The position numbers were made by a program, and so were the translations under genes. From NCBI GenBank assembly GCA_946223075.1, contig CAMILZ010000001.1, positions 186,001-250,000 of the forward strand: 64,000 nucleotides of DNA. The letters are read 5' to 3'. Positions 54,538 through 63,292 of the stretch are shown here, in pieces (the first letter of the stretch is position 1; each line of letters starts with the position of its first letter). The DNA comes from an uncultured Dermabacteraceae bacterium. GTDB lineage: Bacteria > Actinomycetota > Actinomycetes > Actinomycetales > Dermabacteraceae. The notes under the pieces were generated by a model, which was not told the origin of the DNA, ran no database searches, and saw only the letters and a program-made list of their open reading frames with translations.

Positions 54538-54912
54538 TCAGCGCCCGGTCACCCCAATAAGGTCACACACGAAGATGAGGGTCTCGCCGCCCTTAATCAC
54601 GCCTGGGATACCGCGAGGTCCGTAGGCAAGTGACGAAGGGATCTCGAGGCGTCGGCGACCGCCCACGCGCATCCCCTGAACACCGCGATCCCACCCGGGG
54701 ATGACCTGCCCGACGCCGAGCGTAAAGCTCAGCGGCTCGCCACGGTCCCACGAGGCATCGAACTGCTTGCCATCGCTCAGGCCTACGCCCACGTAGTGCA
54801 CATCAACGACATCGCCGGCTTTGGCTTCGGGGCCATCGCCAACCGTTTCATCGATGATCACGAGCTCCTCGGGCGCTTCGCACCCCTCAACGCTGACAAC
54901 TGGCTTTTCCAT
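54538..54912 (-). CDS. FKBP-type peptidyl-prolyl isomerase
   Basis: The 124-residue single-domain FKBP has GDVVDVHYVGVGLSDGKQFDASWDRG, FTLGVGQVIPGWDRGVQGMRVGGRRRL and AYGPRG-IPG, all key active-site residues of the family. It is cytoplasmic. The ATG at 54912 follows AGGAGG with 6-nt spacing, which decides the start. It lies 25 nt downstream of the lipoprotein FKBP in the proteasome gene run, matching the usual FKBP pair beside pafA in many actinobacteria. Confidence 0.93.
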   Translation of the reverse strand: MEKPVVSVEGCEAPEELVIIDETVGDGPEAKAGDVVDVHYVGVGLSDGKQFDASWDRGEPLSFTLGVGQVIPGWDRGVQGMRVGGRRRLEIPSSLAYGPRGIPGVIKGGETLIFVCDLIGVTGR

Positions 54913-54937
54913 GATGTTTCCTCCTGTTTGCGGTCTC

Positions 54938-55924
54938 TTAGGCCTCGGGCGAGGCGACATAAAGAACGTCGGCGACAAAGAGCAAGGTCTTGCCGGCGAG
55001 TGGGTTCTGGTTGCCTTCGCTCGCGGCACCGTAGGCCGAGGCCGGCGGGAGAATCAGAGCGATCTGGCTTCCTTGCTTTGCACCTTCGAGGCCCTCGTCC
55101 CAGCCCTTGATGACCTGGCCGTCCCCGAGCTTAAACGAGAACGGAGTACCGCGACCCCAGGAAGAATCGAACTCTTCGCCGCTTTCCCAATCCCAGCCGC
55201 GGTAGTGCATCACGAGGGTGTCCCCCTTCTTCGCGGCGGGGCCGGCGCCCTCGATCGCGGGAGCGACAATCATCTTCTCGGGGGCAGCGCCCTCGGGTTT
55301 GCCGCCGAGATTCGGGGCACCGTCCTCGGCAAGGGTGAAGGCGGGAACTTCAGGGGGAAGATCCTTGCTTGCGCCCTCGGCACGCGGGAGCGCAACGCCA
55401 ACAACGTCGCCGACCTGGAGCACCTTTTGCTTTTGCGTGCCCGCCACTCCTGCCATGAGGAAGCGGGAGTGGGCTTTCACGCCGGTGAAGAATTCCGTTG
55501 CGGTCTCCCCCACCGACTCTTTGTTGACCTTGAAAGGCGAGTACGATCCCTCTTCCCACTGCGAAGCGAGAACGTCCCCGCTCTCGGGATCAAAGTAGGC
55601 AGAGCGTGTCACGATGAAATCGCCGTCTGCGATGGCGGGGCCATCGCCTTCGCTCACAACGGTGGAGTGGAACTCGGAAAATTCGAGAGGGGCGTCGAAT
55701 TCGAGAGTGGGATCTTCGCCAAAACCGCTCGTGACTTTGACTCCATCGAGGATATTCTCTTCACCGCTCTTCTCGCCGCCGCCATCCGACGCTGAGCTCC
55801 CACCGGAATCCGACGCCTGCGCGACTCCCTCGACCTCTTTCGACGAGGAATTGGAGCACGCCCCGAGAGTAAGGAGGGCGGAGGTAGAAGCAGCTGCAGC
55901 GAGCAGCGAGCGACGGTTAATCAC
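54938..55924 (-). CDS. lipoprotein FKBP-type peptidyl-prolyl isomerase
   Basis: The 328-residue protein starts with a lipoprotein signal peptide (MINRRSLLAAAASTSALLTLGAC; lipobox LGAC, lipidated Cys at 23), then a Ser/Glu-rich linker. A first, diverged FKBP-like domain (about 60-180) precedes a complete C-terminal FKBP domain (about 225-325, with VMHYRGWDWESGEEFDSSWGRG and VIKGWDEGLEG). It should act outside the membrane in protein folding. The ATG overlaps the pafA stop by 4 nt. Lnt in the window could complete its acylation. Confidence 0.9.
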   Translation of the reverse strand: MINRRSLLAAAASTSALLTLGACSNSSSKEVEGVAQASDSGGSSASDGGGEKSGEENILDGVKVTSGFGEDPTLEFDAPLEFSEFHSTVVSEGDGPAIADGDFIVTRSAYFDPESGDVLASQWEEGSYSPFKVNKESVGETATEFFTGVKAHSRFLMAGVAGTQKQKVLQVGDVVGVALPRAEGASKDLPPEVPAFTLAEDGAPNLGGKPEGAAPEKMIVAPAIEGAGPAAKKGDTLVMHYRGWDWESGEEFDSSWGRGTPFSFKLGDGQVIKGWDEGLEGAKQGSQIALILPPASAYGAASEGNQNPLAGKTLLFVADVLYVASPEA

Positions 55925-57309
55925 TGGAGTCCTTTCAGCTCGGCGGGTGCCGACGAATGTTCTTCAAGCGTAACGAGCAGTTTCTCGATTTCTGGGTTTT
56001 CAGTCTCAAACGGATCAAGCAGTGTGATCGGTAGCGCCCCGGGGGTATTGAGTCGGACGGTCGTCCAGTCCACGGCGACATCCACGCCCTTCTCACGCGC
56101 GGCCTTCAGCACTCGCGAACGCAAGTGCGCACGCGTCGAGGAAGGCCCAGCATGACGTGCCCGCTCTACGCGTTCGTCGCTGAGAACGCTCGGCGCAAGC
56201 CCGCGTCGTTTGAGCGCGTAAAACACGCCGCGCTCAGGATCAATATCGTGATACGCGAGTTCGAGACGCTGGATTTCGGGCGCATCGAGGGGAAGGCCTC
56301 GCCGCTCGGCGACGGTCGTGAAGAGGTCGTGCTTAATCGCCCAGTCGAGCTCGCGATTCACGAGGGTGAAATCGCCCGTCTCAAGGGCGCGAAGAGCGCG
56401 ATCCCACGTGTCCATCATGCGCTCATCAAGATCATCGTAGGTACGTGCGAGTGCGGCGTAATAGGCGCGTTGGATCGTCAGTGCTGTACTCACGCCGCCG
56501 TCTTTCAATTGCAGTGGTTCGCTTGCCGTGAGATCTCTCGCGATACGGCGAATATCGCTGATCGGATCCGCAAGCTCAAAATCGGGGAAGGTATGACCGT
56601 CTTCGATGAAGCGCAGCACCGCGAAGGTCATGGCAAACCTCAGCCACGTGGAGACCTCGCTCATGGTCGAATCCCCGGAAATGACGTGGAGGCGCCTAAA
56701 ACGCGAGGGATCGCCGTGCGGTTCATCGCGCGTATTAATAATTGGCCTCGCGCGCGTGGTCGCCGAAGAGACGGTTTCCCACATGTGGTCGGCCCTGAGA
56801 GAAAAGCCGAACACGGGCCCGCCTTCGCCCTCCAGCACACCGCCCGCGCCCGTCACGATCTGCCTCGTGATGAGGAAGGGAAGCAGAAGTGAGGGGAGGC
56901 GCGTGAATTCGCCGCGTCTTTCCACGAGATAGTTTTCGTGGCTTCCGAAGGAGTTTCCTTGCGAATCCGCGTTGTTCTTAAAGAGATGGATGCGGGCGTC
57001 GGAACCGTCGGACCTCAGCCGGGCATTCGCCTCCTGCACAAGCGCGGAGAGTTCCCGCTCCCCCGCACGCTCCTGCGCGACGATCTCCCACGGATCGTCG
57101 CATTCTGCCGTCGCATACTCGGGGTGCGAGCCTACGTCGAGATAAAGCCTGCCAGCGTTCGTGAGGAACACGTTCGAGGAGCGTCCCCACGCCACAACCG
57201 GCCGGAAAAGCTCGCGCGCAGCCATCTCGGGTTCAAGAGCCTGCCGCCCGTCCTGAGAGACGGCGAGGAGGCCAAACTCGGTTTCCAATCCGCCAACGCG
57301 ACGTTTCAT
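55921..57309 (-). CDS. pafA: Pup-protein ligase PafA
   Basis: The 462-residue glutamine-synthetase-like ligase starts MKRRVGGLETEFG, with catalytic Glu in that motif and Asp in YLDVGSHPEYATAE. It joins the C-terminal glutamate of Pup to substrate lysines using ATP. It lacks the insertion loop of Dop and has the SHPEYATAE form rather than HAHPEYS, which distinguishes the two paralogues. The start overlaps the prcA stop and the stop overlaps the FKBP lipoprotein start. Confidence 0.95.
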   Translation of the reverse strand: MKRRVGGLETEFGLLAVSQDGRQALEPEMAARELFRPVVAWGRSSNVFLTNAGRLYLDVGSHPEYATAECDDPWEIVAQERAGERELSALVQEANARLRSDGSDARIHLFKNNADSQGNSFGSHENYLVERRGEFTRLPSLLLPFLITRQIVTGAGGVLEGEGGPVFGFSLRADHMWETVSSATTRARPIINTRDEPHGDPSRFRRLHVISGDSTMSEVSTWLRFAMTFAVLRFIEDGHTFPDFELADPISDIRRIARDLTASEPLQLKDGGVSTALTIQRAYYAALARTYDDLDERMMDTWDRALRALETGDFTLVNRELDWAIKHDLFTTVAERRGLPLDAPEIQRLELAYHDIDPERGVFYALKRRGLAPSVLSDERVERARHAGPSSTRAHLRSRVLKAAREKGVDVAVDWTTVRLNTPGALPITLLDPFETENPEIEKLLVTLEEHSSAPAELKGLQ

Positions 57310-57989
57310 GCTCTCGTCCCTTCATTGCTGTCCATGCCACGAGGCCAGCGACGCTCAAAGGAGCGCCCGTTCACACCGCGCCTGAGGAGGCCGATTTCGG
57401 CATGCGTGCCCGCATGCGCGTGGGTGCGCGAAAGTTCCCGCACGCAAAAGTCGATAATTTCTTCAGAACCACGTTCGTGGAGATCCTCACCACGCGCACG
57501 AGAAACGAGGCCCTCGGGGACCCCGCCGATCGCGGCAAAAGTGCCGTGATCGCTCAAAGAGCCATCGAAGCTGAGCGAGAATAGGCGATCGTCTTTCGCG
57601 CACTCTCCCACTTCCGGAAGGAGGAGCTGGACCTCGAGCGGCTTCGGAGCCGACACAAACGCCTCACCGATCGCATGGGCAAGGGCATTCGCGAGCGACG
57701 AGGCCGAAACATCACGGCGCGAGTATTGGTAGGCGCGGGAATCCGCCCAGCGCACCGCCGCGAGCCTCAGTGCTTCGTACTCGTGGAACTTCCCCGCTCC
57801 CGCAAACGCGATGCGGTCGTGAACCTCCCCGATCTTCATGAGCGACGTCGAGGAGTTCAAGGCGATGATCACGATCCCGTCGGTGCCGCTCGCGGCGATC
57901 ACGGGGAGGCCTCGCGACACGCCGCGCCGCGAAAAGTCAGCCCGATCCTTCGTGAGTTGCTCAGGGTCGATGTAGAACGGCATGCTCAT
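57306..57989 (-). CDS. prcA: 20S proteasome alpha subunit
   Basis: The 227-residue protein has the alpha-type N-terminus (MPFYIDPEQLTKDRADFSRRGVSRG) that forms the gated antechamber, and the core VIIALNSSTSLMKIGEVHDRIAFAGAGKFHEYEAL. It lacks a catalytic N-terminal Thr. It assembles as 14 alpha and 14 beta subunits with PrcB. The C-terminal 40 residues are Arg-rich and family-variable. The gene overlaps both neighbours (prcB, pafA) by 4 nt. Confidence 0.95.
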   Translation of the reverse strand: MSMPFYIDPEQLTKDRADFSRRGVSRGLPVIAASGTDGIVIIALNSSTSLMKIGEVHDRIAFAGAGKFHEYEALRLAAVRWADSRAYQYSRRDVSASSLANALAHAIGEAFVSAPKPLEVQLLLPEVGECAKDDRLFSLSFDGSLSDHGTFAAIGGVPEGLVSRARGEDLHERGSEEIIDFCVRELSRTHAHAGTHAEIGLLRRGVNGRSFERRWPRGMDSNEGTRA

Positions 57990-58744
57990 GCGAGGCCCTC
58001 CGCGAGAGTGCGCACTCGTTCCTCGTTCACGATCCGCGCACCTGAAGCATCAACCTCCACGAGAAGGGGAAGCGCATCGCCACGCAGCCCCGAGGTCGCC
58101 GCGTCGCGACGCGAAGCAGCGGCGAGGGCTTCGAGCACGAGCGCGTGGGCCGTGTCCTGCGAGCACGAAAGGAGATCACGGCGGGAGTCGAGAACGGCGC
58201 GCGCAATGTCACTTCCCGAACCGATCGCGGCGCATGCACTTTCCTCGTAGGCTCCGCCCGTCGCATCAAACGTATGAATCCGCGCGGTGTTGCTGCGGTC
58301 ATCAAACCCTGCGAGAAGCGGAACGGCGGCAAGCCCCTGCATCGCTAGTTGGAGGTGCGCACGCACGAGAAGGCTGAGGCGGCGGACTTTACCGTCGTGA
58401 CTGAGCGATCGCCCTTCGATCTTTTCGACATGCTCGAGTTCGAGAGCGAAGAGGCGCGCGAATTCGATGCCGAGGCCGGCCGCACCGGCAATTCCCACCG
58501 CCGAGACGCGATCGGCAAGAAAAAGCTTCGTCATGTCGTCCTTCACGATGCGGTGGCCCGCACTCGCGCGCCTATCGGCAGCAAGCGTGACGGCCGCTCC
58601 ATCTGAGTGGACAAGAGCGACGATTGTCGTCGCCCCGGGCGTGTTGACGAGCGTTTCGCCCGGAACCGTAAGCTCGGGCGCGAGAAGTCCCTCGGCTCGC
58701 AGGTGCGCCGAGAGCGATGTGAGTGGGTCGCCGAGGTCGGTCAC
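57986..58744 (-). CDS. prcB: 20S proteasome beta subunit
   Basis: The 252-residue proprotein carries a 38-residue propeptide before the catalytic Thr at residue 39 (GA then TTIVALVHSDGA). The DRRASAGHRIV and MTKLFLADRVSAVGIAGAAGLG segments hold the conserved Lys and substrate pocket. Self-cleavage would release the active-site Thr. The start overlaps the pup stop, keeping pup-prcB-prcA-pafA in the canonical order. Confidence 0.95.
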   Translation of the reverse strand: MTDLGDPLTSLSAHLRAEGLLAPELTVPGETLVNTPGATTIVALVHSDGAAVTLAADRRASAGHRIVKDDMTKLFLADRVSAVGIAGAAGLGIEFARLFALELEHVEKIEGRSLSHDGKVRRLSLLVRAHLQLAMQGLAAVPLLAGFDDRSNTARIHTFDATGGAYEESACAAIGSGSDIARAVLDSRRDLLSCSQDTAHALVLEALAAASRRDAATSGLRGDALPLLVEVDASGARIVNEERVRTLAEGLA

Positions 58745-58932
58745 TGACCGCCCTTTTGCACGAATGACTTCACGAAGCTTTCCGCGTTTGATTCGAGCAC
58801 GAGATCGATTTCGTCGAGGAGATCGTCGCTTGAGGCAATCGAAGCCTGAATCTGGCCCGAGCCCTGAGCAGCGAGCGGCTCGTCGTTCGAGTCTTCTCCT
58901 CCGCCGGAGCCATGAATCTGCGATTGTGTCAT
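58741..58932 (-). CDS. pup: prokaryotic ubiquitin-like protein Pup
   Basis: The 63-residue protein is disordered, acidic, rich in Gly at the start, and ends in GGQ, the form that Dop deamidates to GGE before ligation. The central helical region binds the ATPase coiled coils (DDLLDEIDLVLESNAESFVKSFV in two overlapping pieces). The ATG at 58932 is favoured by AAAGGA upstream and by length; a longer frame to 58965 would add 11 residues. It is 63 nt downstream of dop. Confidence 0.95.
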   Translation of the reverse strand: MTQSQIHGSGGGEDSNDEPLAAQGSGQIQASIASSDDLLDEIDLVLESNAESFVKSFVQKGGQ

Positions 58933-58995
58933 GCCGTTGTGTCCTTTCCTCACGTCGTTTTCCACGCTACACGCACCGTGAAGCGCGATATTTGT

Positions 58996-60672
58996 TCACC
59001 GTGGCTGCTCGGCGACTTCCTTGAGTCGTGTCAGGAGCGCACTCGCCTCGCCCCGAGGGTCGATGCCATGCTGCTCGCACCACGCCTTCGAGGCGAGTGC
59101 TGGATCGGCAAGCCTCACACGCATGGCGGCTCCCTCGGAACGGAGCGTGACGACGTCCCACCCGGCCGAGTCAAGATCCTCGCGGTGATGCGTCACAAGC
59201 GCGCCGCGCAGGTACGCCCTGGTCGATTCGGGCGGATGCGTGACCGCATGGGCAATCTCCTCATCGCTCACGAGGCGCTTCGCACGTCCGGAGCGCGCAA
59301 GCTTCTCGTAGATCGATTTTTCTACGCGCAAATCCGTGAACTGGAGATCGAGCGCGGTGAGACGAGGATCCGACCACGCAAGCGAGTGGCGCTCTTTGAA
59401 GGCGCTCACGAGTGCGTACTTGCCCACCCATTCAATGCGGTCGGCAGCCTCAAGTGGATCGCGCTCGAGCGCGTCGACAAGCTCTGACCAAAGTGAGAGG
59501 GCCTCGCGAGTCTCGGGATCCGGCTCACTGCCCTCGAGAGCTTCGTGCACGGCTTCCAGGTATGCGCGTTGGATTTCCAGGGCCGACGCCTCCCCACCCC
59601 CCACGGTCGCGTAGGTTTTCGCGAGGCTCAAATCATGGGAAATCTCGTGCACGGCCTCGACCGGATCGACGAGCTGAATCGCGGGAAGCAACGACTCCCC
59701 GGATGCCTGTTCCCGTTCGGCGAGGCCCAGCACGAGCGAGGTCATCGCGAGCTTGAGAAACGTCGACGTCTCAAAAACGTTCGCATCGCCGATGATCACG
59801 TGAAGTCTGCGAAAGCGCGCAGCATCCGCGTGCGACTCATCGCGCGAGTTCACGATCGGGCGATTGAGCGTGGTTTCGAGGCCCACCTCATTTTCGAAAA
59901 AGTCCGCGCGCGAGCTGATCTGGAATCCTTCGACCTCACCGCGCGTGCCGATTCCGACGCGCCCCGCGCCCACGAGAATCTGGCGCGTCGCGAAGAACGG
60001 CAGGAGGATTTCGCACAGGCGGTCAAAGGGCACCGAACGCTCCACAAGATAGTTTTCGTGCGTACCGTAGCTTTGGCCCTTGCCGTCAGTGTTGTTCTTA
60101 AAGAGTGCGAGGGGCGGGATACCGTCGGCCCCCTCCACCCGCGCCATCGCGCGCCGCGCAATCTCTTCCCCGGCCTTATCCCACACGAGCCCTTCGCGTG
60201 CGGTCATGACCTCTGGCGAGGAATATTCGGGGTGGGCGTGATCGACGTAGAGGCGGGCCCCGTTTCGGAGCACGGCGTTGCCGATCGCACGGCGTTCTGC
60301 AAAGTGAATCGTCGAGGCGTCGTCGAGCTCGAGCGGGATGTCATCGCCTACGGCAACCTCAAACTCCGCATCGACGCTCGGCACGTGCGCATCGTGCGTC
60401 TCGTTCGTGAGCTGCGTGGGATGGGCGGCGGCGCGCTGGAGTTCAAAGCCACGCGCATCGCGCAGCGGAGTCTCATCCCCGTAATCCCAGCGCACGCGCC
60501 GCTTCTCAGAATCTTCGAGAAGGGCGTACGCCGCCACGGCGTAGTGCGAGAGTCGAATCGAGGCGTTGGCACCTGAGCGTTCGCGCTCGCTTGCGGATGT
60601 GTGCACAATGCCGAATTCGGTTTCAATTCCCATCGCACGGCGCGTTGTCAGTGGCGGAAACATCGACGTCAC
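58996..60672 (-). CDS. dop: Pup deamidase/depupylase Dop
   Basis: The 558-residue PafA paralogue has MGIETEFGIV at its start, the Dop-specific insertion loop (about residues 35-90) and the DHAHPEYSSPEV catalytic motif. Dop converts the Pup C-terminal Gln to Glu and removes Pup from substrates. The start is GTG at 60672, overlapping the arc stop by 4 nt; an ATG three codons later is also possible. Confidence 0.94.
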   Translation of the reverse strand: MTSMFPPLTTRRAMGIETEFGIVHTSASERERSGANASIRLSHYAVAAYALLEDSEKRRVRWDYGDETPLRDARGFELQRAAAHPTQLTNETHDAHVPSVDAEFEVAVGDDIPLELDDASTIHFAERRAIGNAVLRNGARLYVDHAHPEYSSPEVMTAREGLVWDKAGEEIARRAMARVEGADGIPPLALFKNNTDGKGQSYGTHENYLVERSVPFDRLCEILLPFFATRQILVGAGRVGIGTRGEVEGFQISSRADFFENEVGLETTLNRPIVNSRDESHADAARFRRLHVIIGDANVFETSTFLKLAMTSLVLGLAEREQASGESLLPAIQLVDPVEAVHEISHDLSLAKTYATVGGGEASALEIQRAYLEAVHEALEGSEPDPETREALSLWSELVDALERDPLEAADRIEWVGKYALVSAFKERHSLAWSDPRLTALDLQFTDLRVEKSIYEKLARSGRAKRLVSDEEIAHAVTHPPESTRAYLRGALVTHHREDLDSAGWDVVTLRSEGAAMRVRLADPALASKAWCEQHGIDPRGEASALLTRLKEVAEQPR

Positions 60673-62225
60673 AGCGTCTCACCGCTTCCCACATTTCCGG
60701 CCCGGCGTGGAGTCATGCGCGTGATCTGCTGCCCGCGGCGGCCAGCGATGCGAGCCCAGTCATCGGGGTTTGCGGTCGAGGGAAGATCTTCGTTCTCTTT
60801 GAACTCGGTGTGGATGGCCTCGAGGAGGTGAGCGCGGGAGATACCGCGCGCGCCCTCGGAAAGTTCAGACTTGATCGCGAGCTTCTTCGCACGATCAACG
60901 ATATTTCGCAGCATCGCGCCGGACATAAACTCCGCGAAGTACAGGACCTCGGTCGTACCGTCGGCATACTCGATATCGACGTAGGCCATGTCCTCCTCGC
61001 GCGAGTAGATGCGATCAATGGCGAAGCTCACGAGAGCGTCAAGGTCATCGGCAAGCGGCACGTCGTCCGTGAGATAGAGCCGAAGGATCTCCGCGCCGGC
61101 CGTGGGGCCGGGACGCTCGATGCGGATTTTAACGTCGAGCCTTCCAGGTCTCACGATCGCCGGATCGATCATGTCTTCACGATTCGAGGCACCGATCACG
61201 ATCACGTTTTCGAGGCTCTCCACGCCGTCGATCTCCGCGAGAAGCTGCGGCACGACAGTCGACTCGACATCCGAGCTCACGCCCGAGCCCCTCGTGCGGA
61301 AAAGCGAATCCATTTCATCAAAGAACACCACGACGGGGTTTCCCGAACTGGCCTTCTCACGGGCACGCTCGAACACAAGGCGGATCGAACGCTCCGTTTC
61401 ACCCACGTATTTGTTGAGAATTTCGGGGCCCTTCACGTTAAGGAACCACGAGCGGCTCACGACCTCGCTCGGGTCCTGGCCGCGTTGGCGGGCCGCTTTG
61501 AGTGCAAGTTCGTGCGCGACAGCTTTCGCAATCATGGTCTTTCCGCAGCCGGGCGGTCCGTAGAGAAGCACCCCCTTGGGTGGCCGAAGACCGTACTCGC
61601 GGAAAAGCCCCTGGTGGAGGAACGGCATCTCGATCGCGTCACGGATTGCCTCGATCTGATCGCCGAGACCACCGATGTCGCTGTAGGAGACGTCGGGAAT
61701 GTGCTCGAGTATGAGGTCCGCGACCTCCTTGCGCTCGAGAACCTCGAGCACGAGAGCCGACTTGGGATCAACCATGAGGTGATCGCCACGGTTGATTCGA
61801 CTCTCGAGAAGGCCCGGCACGACGTTCATGACGCGCTGCTCGTCAGCGTGCACTTGCACGAGCACGCGAGAATCCTCGAGCTGCTCTACCGCGGTCGCCA
61901 CGAATCCCGTGGTCTCGTGCGCGAGAGCCTCCACCGCGATGAGGTTCTCGTTGAGGCGGACCTCTTGGCCCTTCGTCAGGCCATCCACGTCCACCTCGGG
62001 CGCCACGAGAACCCTGAGCTTTCGACCGTTGTGAAGGATATCGATCTGGTTGTCCGCGATGCGTTCGACGAACGCCCCGAACGATGAAGGCGGGTCCGCA
62101 AGCGACTCAAGGTCGCTTCGCAACTGCACGATCTGCTCGCGCGCCTTCGAAAGCGACTTCACGAGCTGATCGTTACTGCGAGCAAGCTTTGAGAGCTCCT
62201 CATTCAGTTCCTGGTAGGTCTTCAC
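60669..62225 (-). CDS. arc: proteasome-associated AAA+ ATPase (ARC/Mpa)
   Basis: The 518-residue protein has an N-terminal coiled coil (about 1-45), two OB folds (about 46-190), and an AAA+ domain with Walker A GPPGCGKT, Walker B FFDEMDSLF and Arg-finger region. It captures pupylated proteins and feeds them to the 20S core. Its C-terminus is NVGSGETL, so the GQYL tail with the penultimate Tyr that docks into the alpha ring in Mycobacterium is missing. The rest is intact. It overlaps dop and trmI by 4 nt each. Confidence 0.94.
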   Translation of the reverse strand: MKTYQELNEELSKLARSNDQLVKSLSKAREQIVQLRSDLESLADPPSSFGAFVERIADNQIDILHNGRKLRVLVAPEVDVDGLTKGQEVRLNENLIAVEALAHETTGFVATAVEQLEDSRVLVQVHADEQRVMNVVPGLLESRINRGDHLMVDPKSALVLEVLERKEVADLILEHIPDVSYSDIGGLGDQIEAIRDAIEMPFLHQGLFREYGLRPPKGVLLYGPPGCGKTMIAKAVAHELALKAARQRGQDPSEVVSRSWFLNVKGPEILNKYVGETERSIRLVFERAREKASSGNPVVVFFDEMDSLFRTRGSGVSSDVESTVVPQLLAEIDGVESLENVIVIGASNREDMIDPAIVRPGRLDVKIRIERPGPTAGAEILRLYLTDDVPLADDLDALVSFAIDRIYSREEDMAYVDIEYADGTTEVLYFAEFMSGAMLRNIVDRAKKLAIKSELSEGARGISRAHLLEAIHTEFKENEDLPSTANPDDWARIAGRRGQQITRMTPRRAGNVGSGETL

Positions 62226-63292
62226 CTGGTCCTCCCCTGCCTAATGTCGCGAATCGCGCGCTTCGTTTTGCGCGGAGCGACGTTGCGCACGTGGAAGTTC
62301 TCGTCCGTCCACTCGTTGTTCGTCCCCCCGAATCCCTCGTTCGCGGGATCGTTGAGCTCAGCCTCATCTCGCGAACCGGGCGCGGGGCGCTGCTTGCGAA
62401 GCAGCGCCTTCGAGCCACGCGCCGTGCGGCGCGACGTCAGAAGGAATCCGGTGTGAGCATTCATGCGGTGCTCGGGGCGCACCGCGAGACCGTCGAGGTG
62501 CCACGGCCGCATCATCGTCTCCCACGCGTACGGCTCAGTGAACTCGCCGTGATCCCGAAGGGCCTCGACCGTACGCGACAACTGGGTGACGGTCGCGACG
62601 TACGCGAGGAACACGCCGCCATCTTCGAGCACCTCTCCCGCGCTCTCCACGCATTCCCACGGCGCGAGCATGTCCAGGACAACGCGATCAACGCGCTCGC
62701 CGGCCTCGGCGAGCTCATGCGCACCGTCCTGAAAATCGCCCACGCTCAACTCCCACCACACGGGCAGCGTTCCGAAGAAGTTCTCAACATTGGCTTTCGC
62801 GACTTCGGCGAAATCCTCGCGTCGTTCAATGGAACGCAAGGAACCGTCGGGCCCTAGCGCGCGCAAAAGAGCGATCGTGAGCCCGCCCGAGCCGACCCCC
62901 GCCTCGAGCACGCGGGCCCCGGGGAAGATGTCCCCGTACATGAGGATCTGCGCCGAGTCCTTGGGGTAGATAATCGCTGCTCCGCGGGGCATCGCCATCA
63001 TGTAGTCGTTATACAGGGGACGCAGCGCTTGGAACTGGACCCCCGCGCTGTTCTCGACGACCGTGCCGTCAGCCTTACCGATCAGATCATCGTGTCGGAT
63101 GAACCCGCGGTGCGAGTGGTGAACGCCGCCCTCTTTCAGGGTGATGGTGTTGAGGCGATTCTTGTGATCGGCGAGCTGGACCTTGTCTCCCACGACAAAG
63201 GGCCCGGTGCGGTCAAGACGCGCGGTCACGGCATTTTCGATGGAATCGGGCGAAGTCATGTCTCGCAGTCTACGTGCTTCGCTCCCCGTCAC
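62222..63292 (-). CDS. trmI: tRNA m1A58 methyltransferase TrmI
   Basis: The 356-residue SAM methyltransferase has the TrmI N-terminal beta domain (GPFVVGDKVQLAD) and catalytic domain with IYPKDSAQILMYGDIFPGARVLEAGVGSG (motif I, in overlapping parts) and RVVLDMLAPWECV. It makes N1-methyladenosine at tRNA position 58. The GTG at 63292 overlaps the protease stop; an ATG at 63259 is an alternative start. Its place just upstream of arc/mpa is conserved in actinobacteria. Confidence 0.93.
   Translation of the reverse strand: MTGSEARRLRDMTSPDSIENAVTARLDRTGPFVVGDKVQLADHKNRLNTITLKEGGVHHSHRGFIRHDDLIGKADGTVVENSAGVQFQALRPLYNDYMMAMPRGAAIIYPKDSAQILMYGDIFPGARVLEAGVGSGGLTIALLRALGPDGSLRSIERREDFAEVAKANVENFFGTLPVWWELSVGDFQDGAHELAEAGERVDRVVLDMLAPWECVESAGEVLEDGGVFLAYVATVTQLSRTVEALRDHGEFTEPYAWETMMRPWHLDGLAVRPEHRMNAHTGFLLTSRRTARGSKALLRKQRPAPGSRDEAELNDPANEGFGGTNNEWTDENFHVRNVAPRKTKRAIRDIRQGRTR

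Noticed and set aside
53090..54625. 511-codon plus-strand frame opposite priA
   Set aside because: Composition of a shadow frame (Arg, Ala, Gly-rich) and priA is recognisable on the other strand.
60591..62087. 498-codon plus-strand frame opposite arc
   Set aside because: Antisense shadow of the AAA+ ATPase, typical of third-position GC bias.
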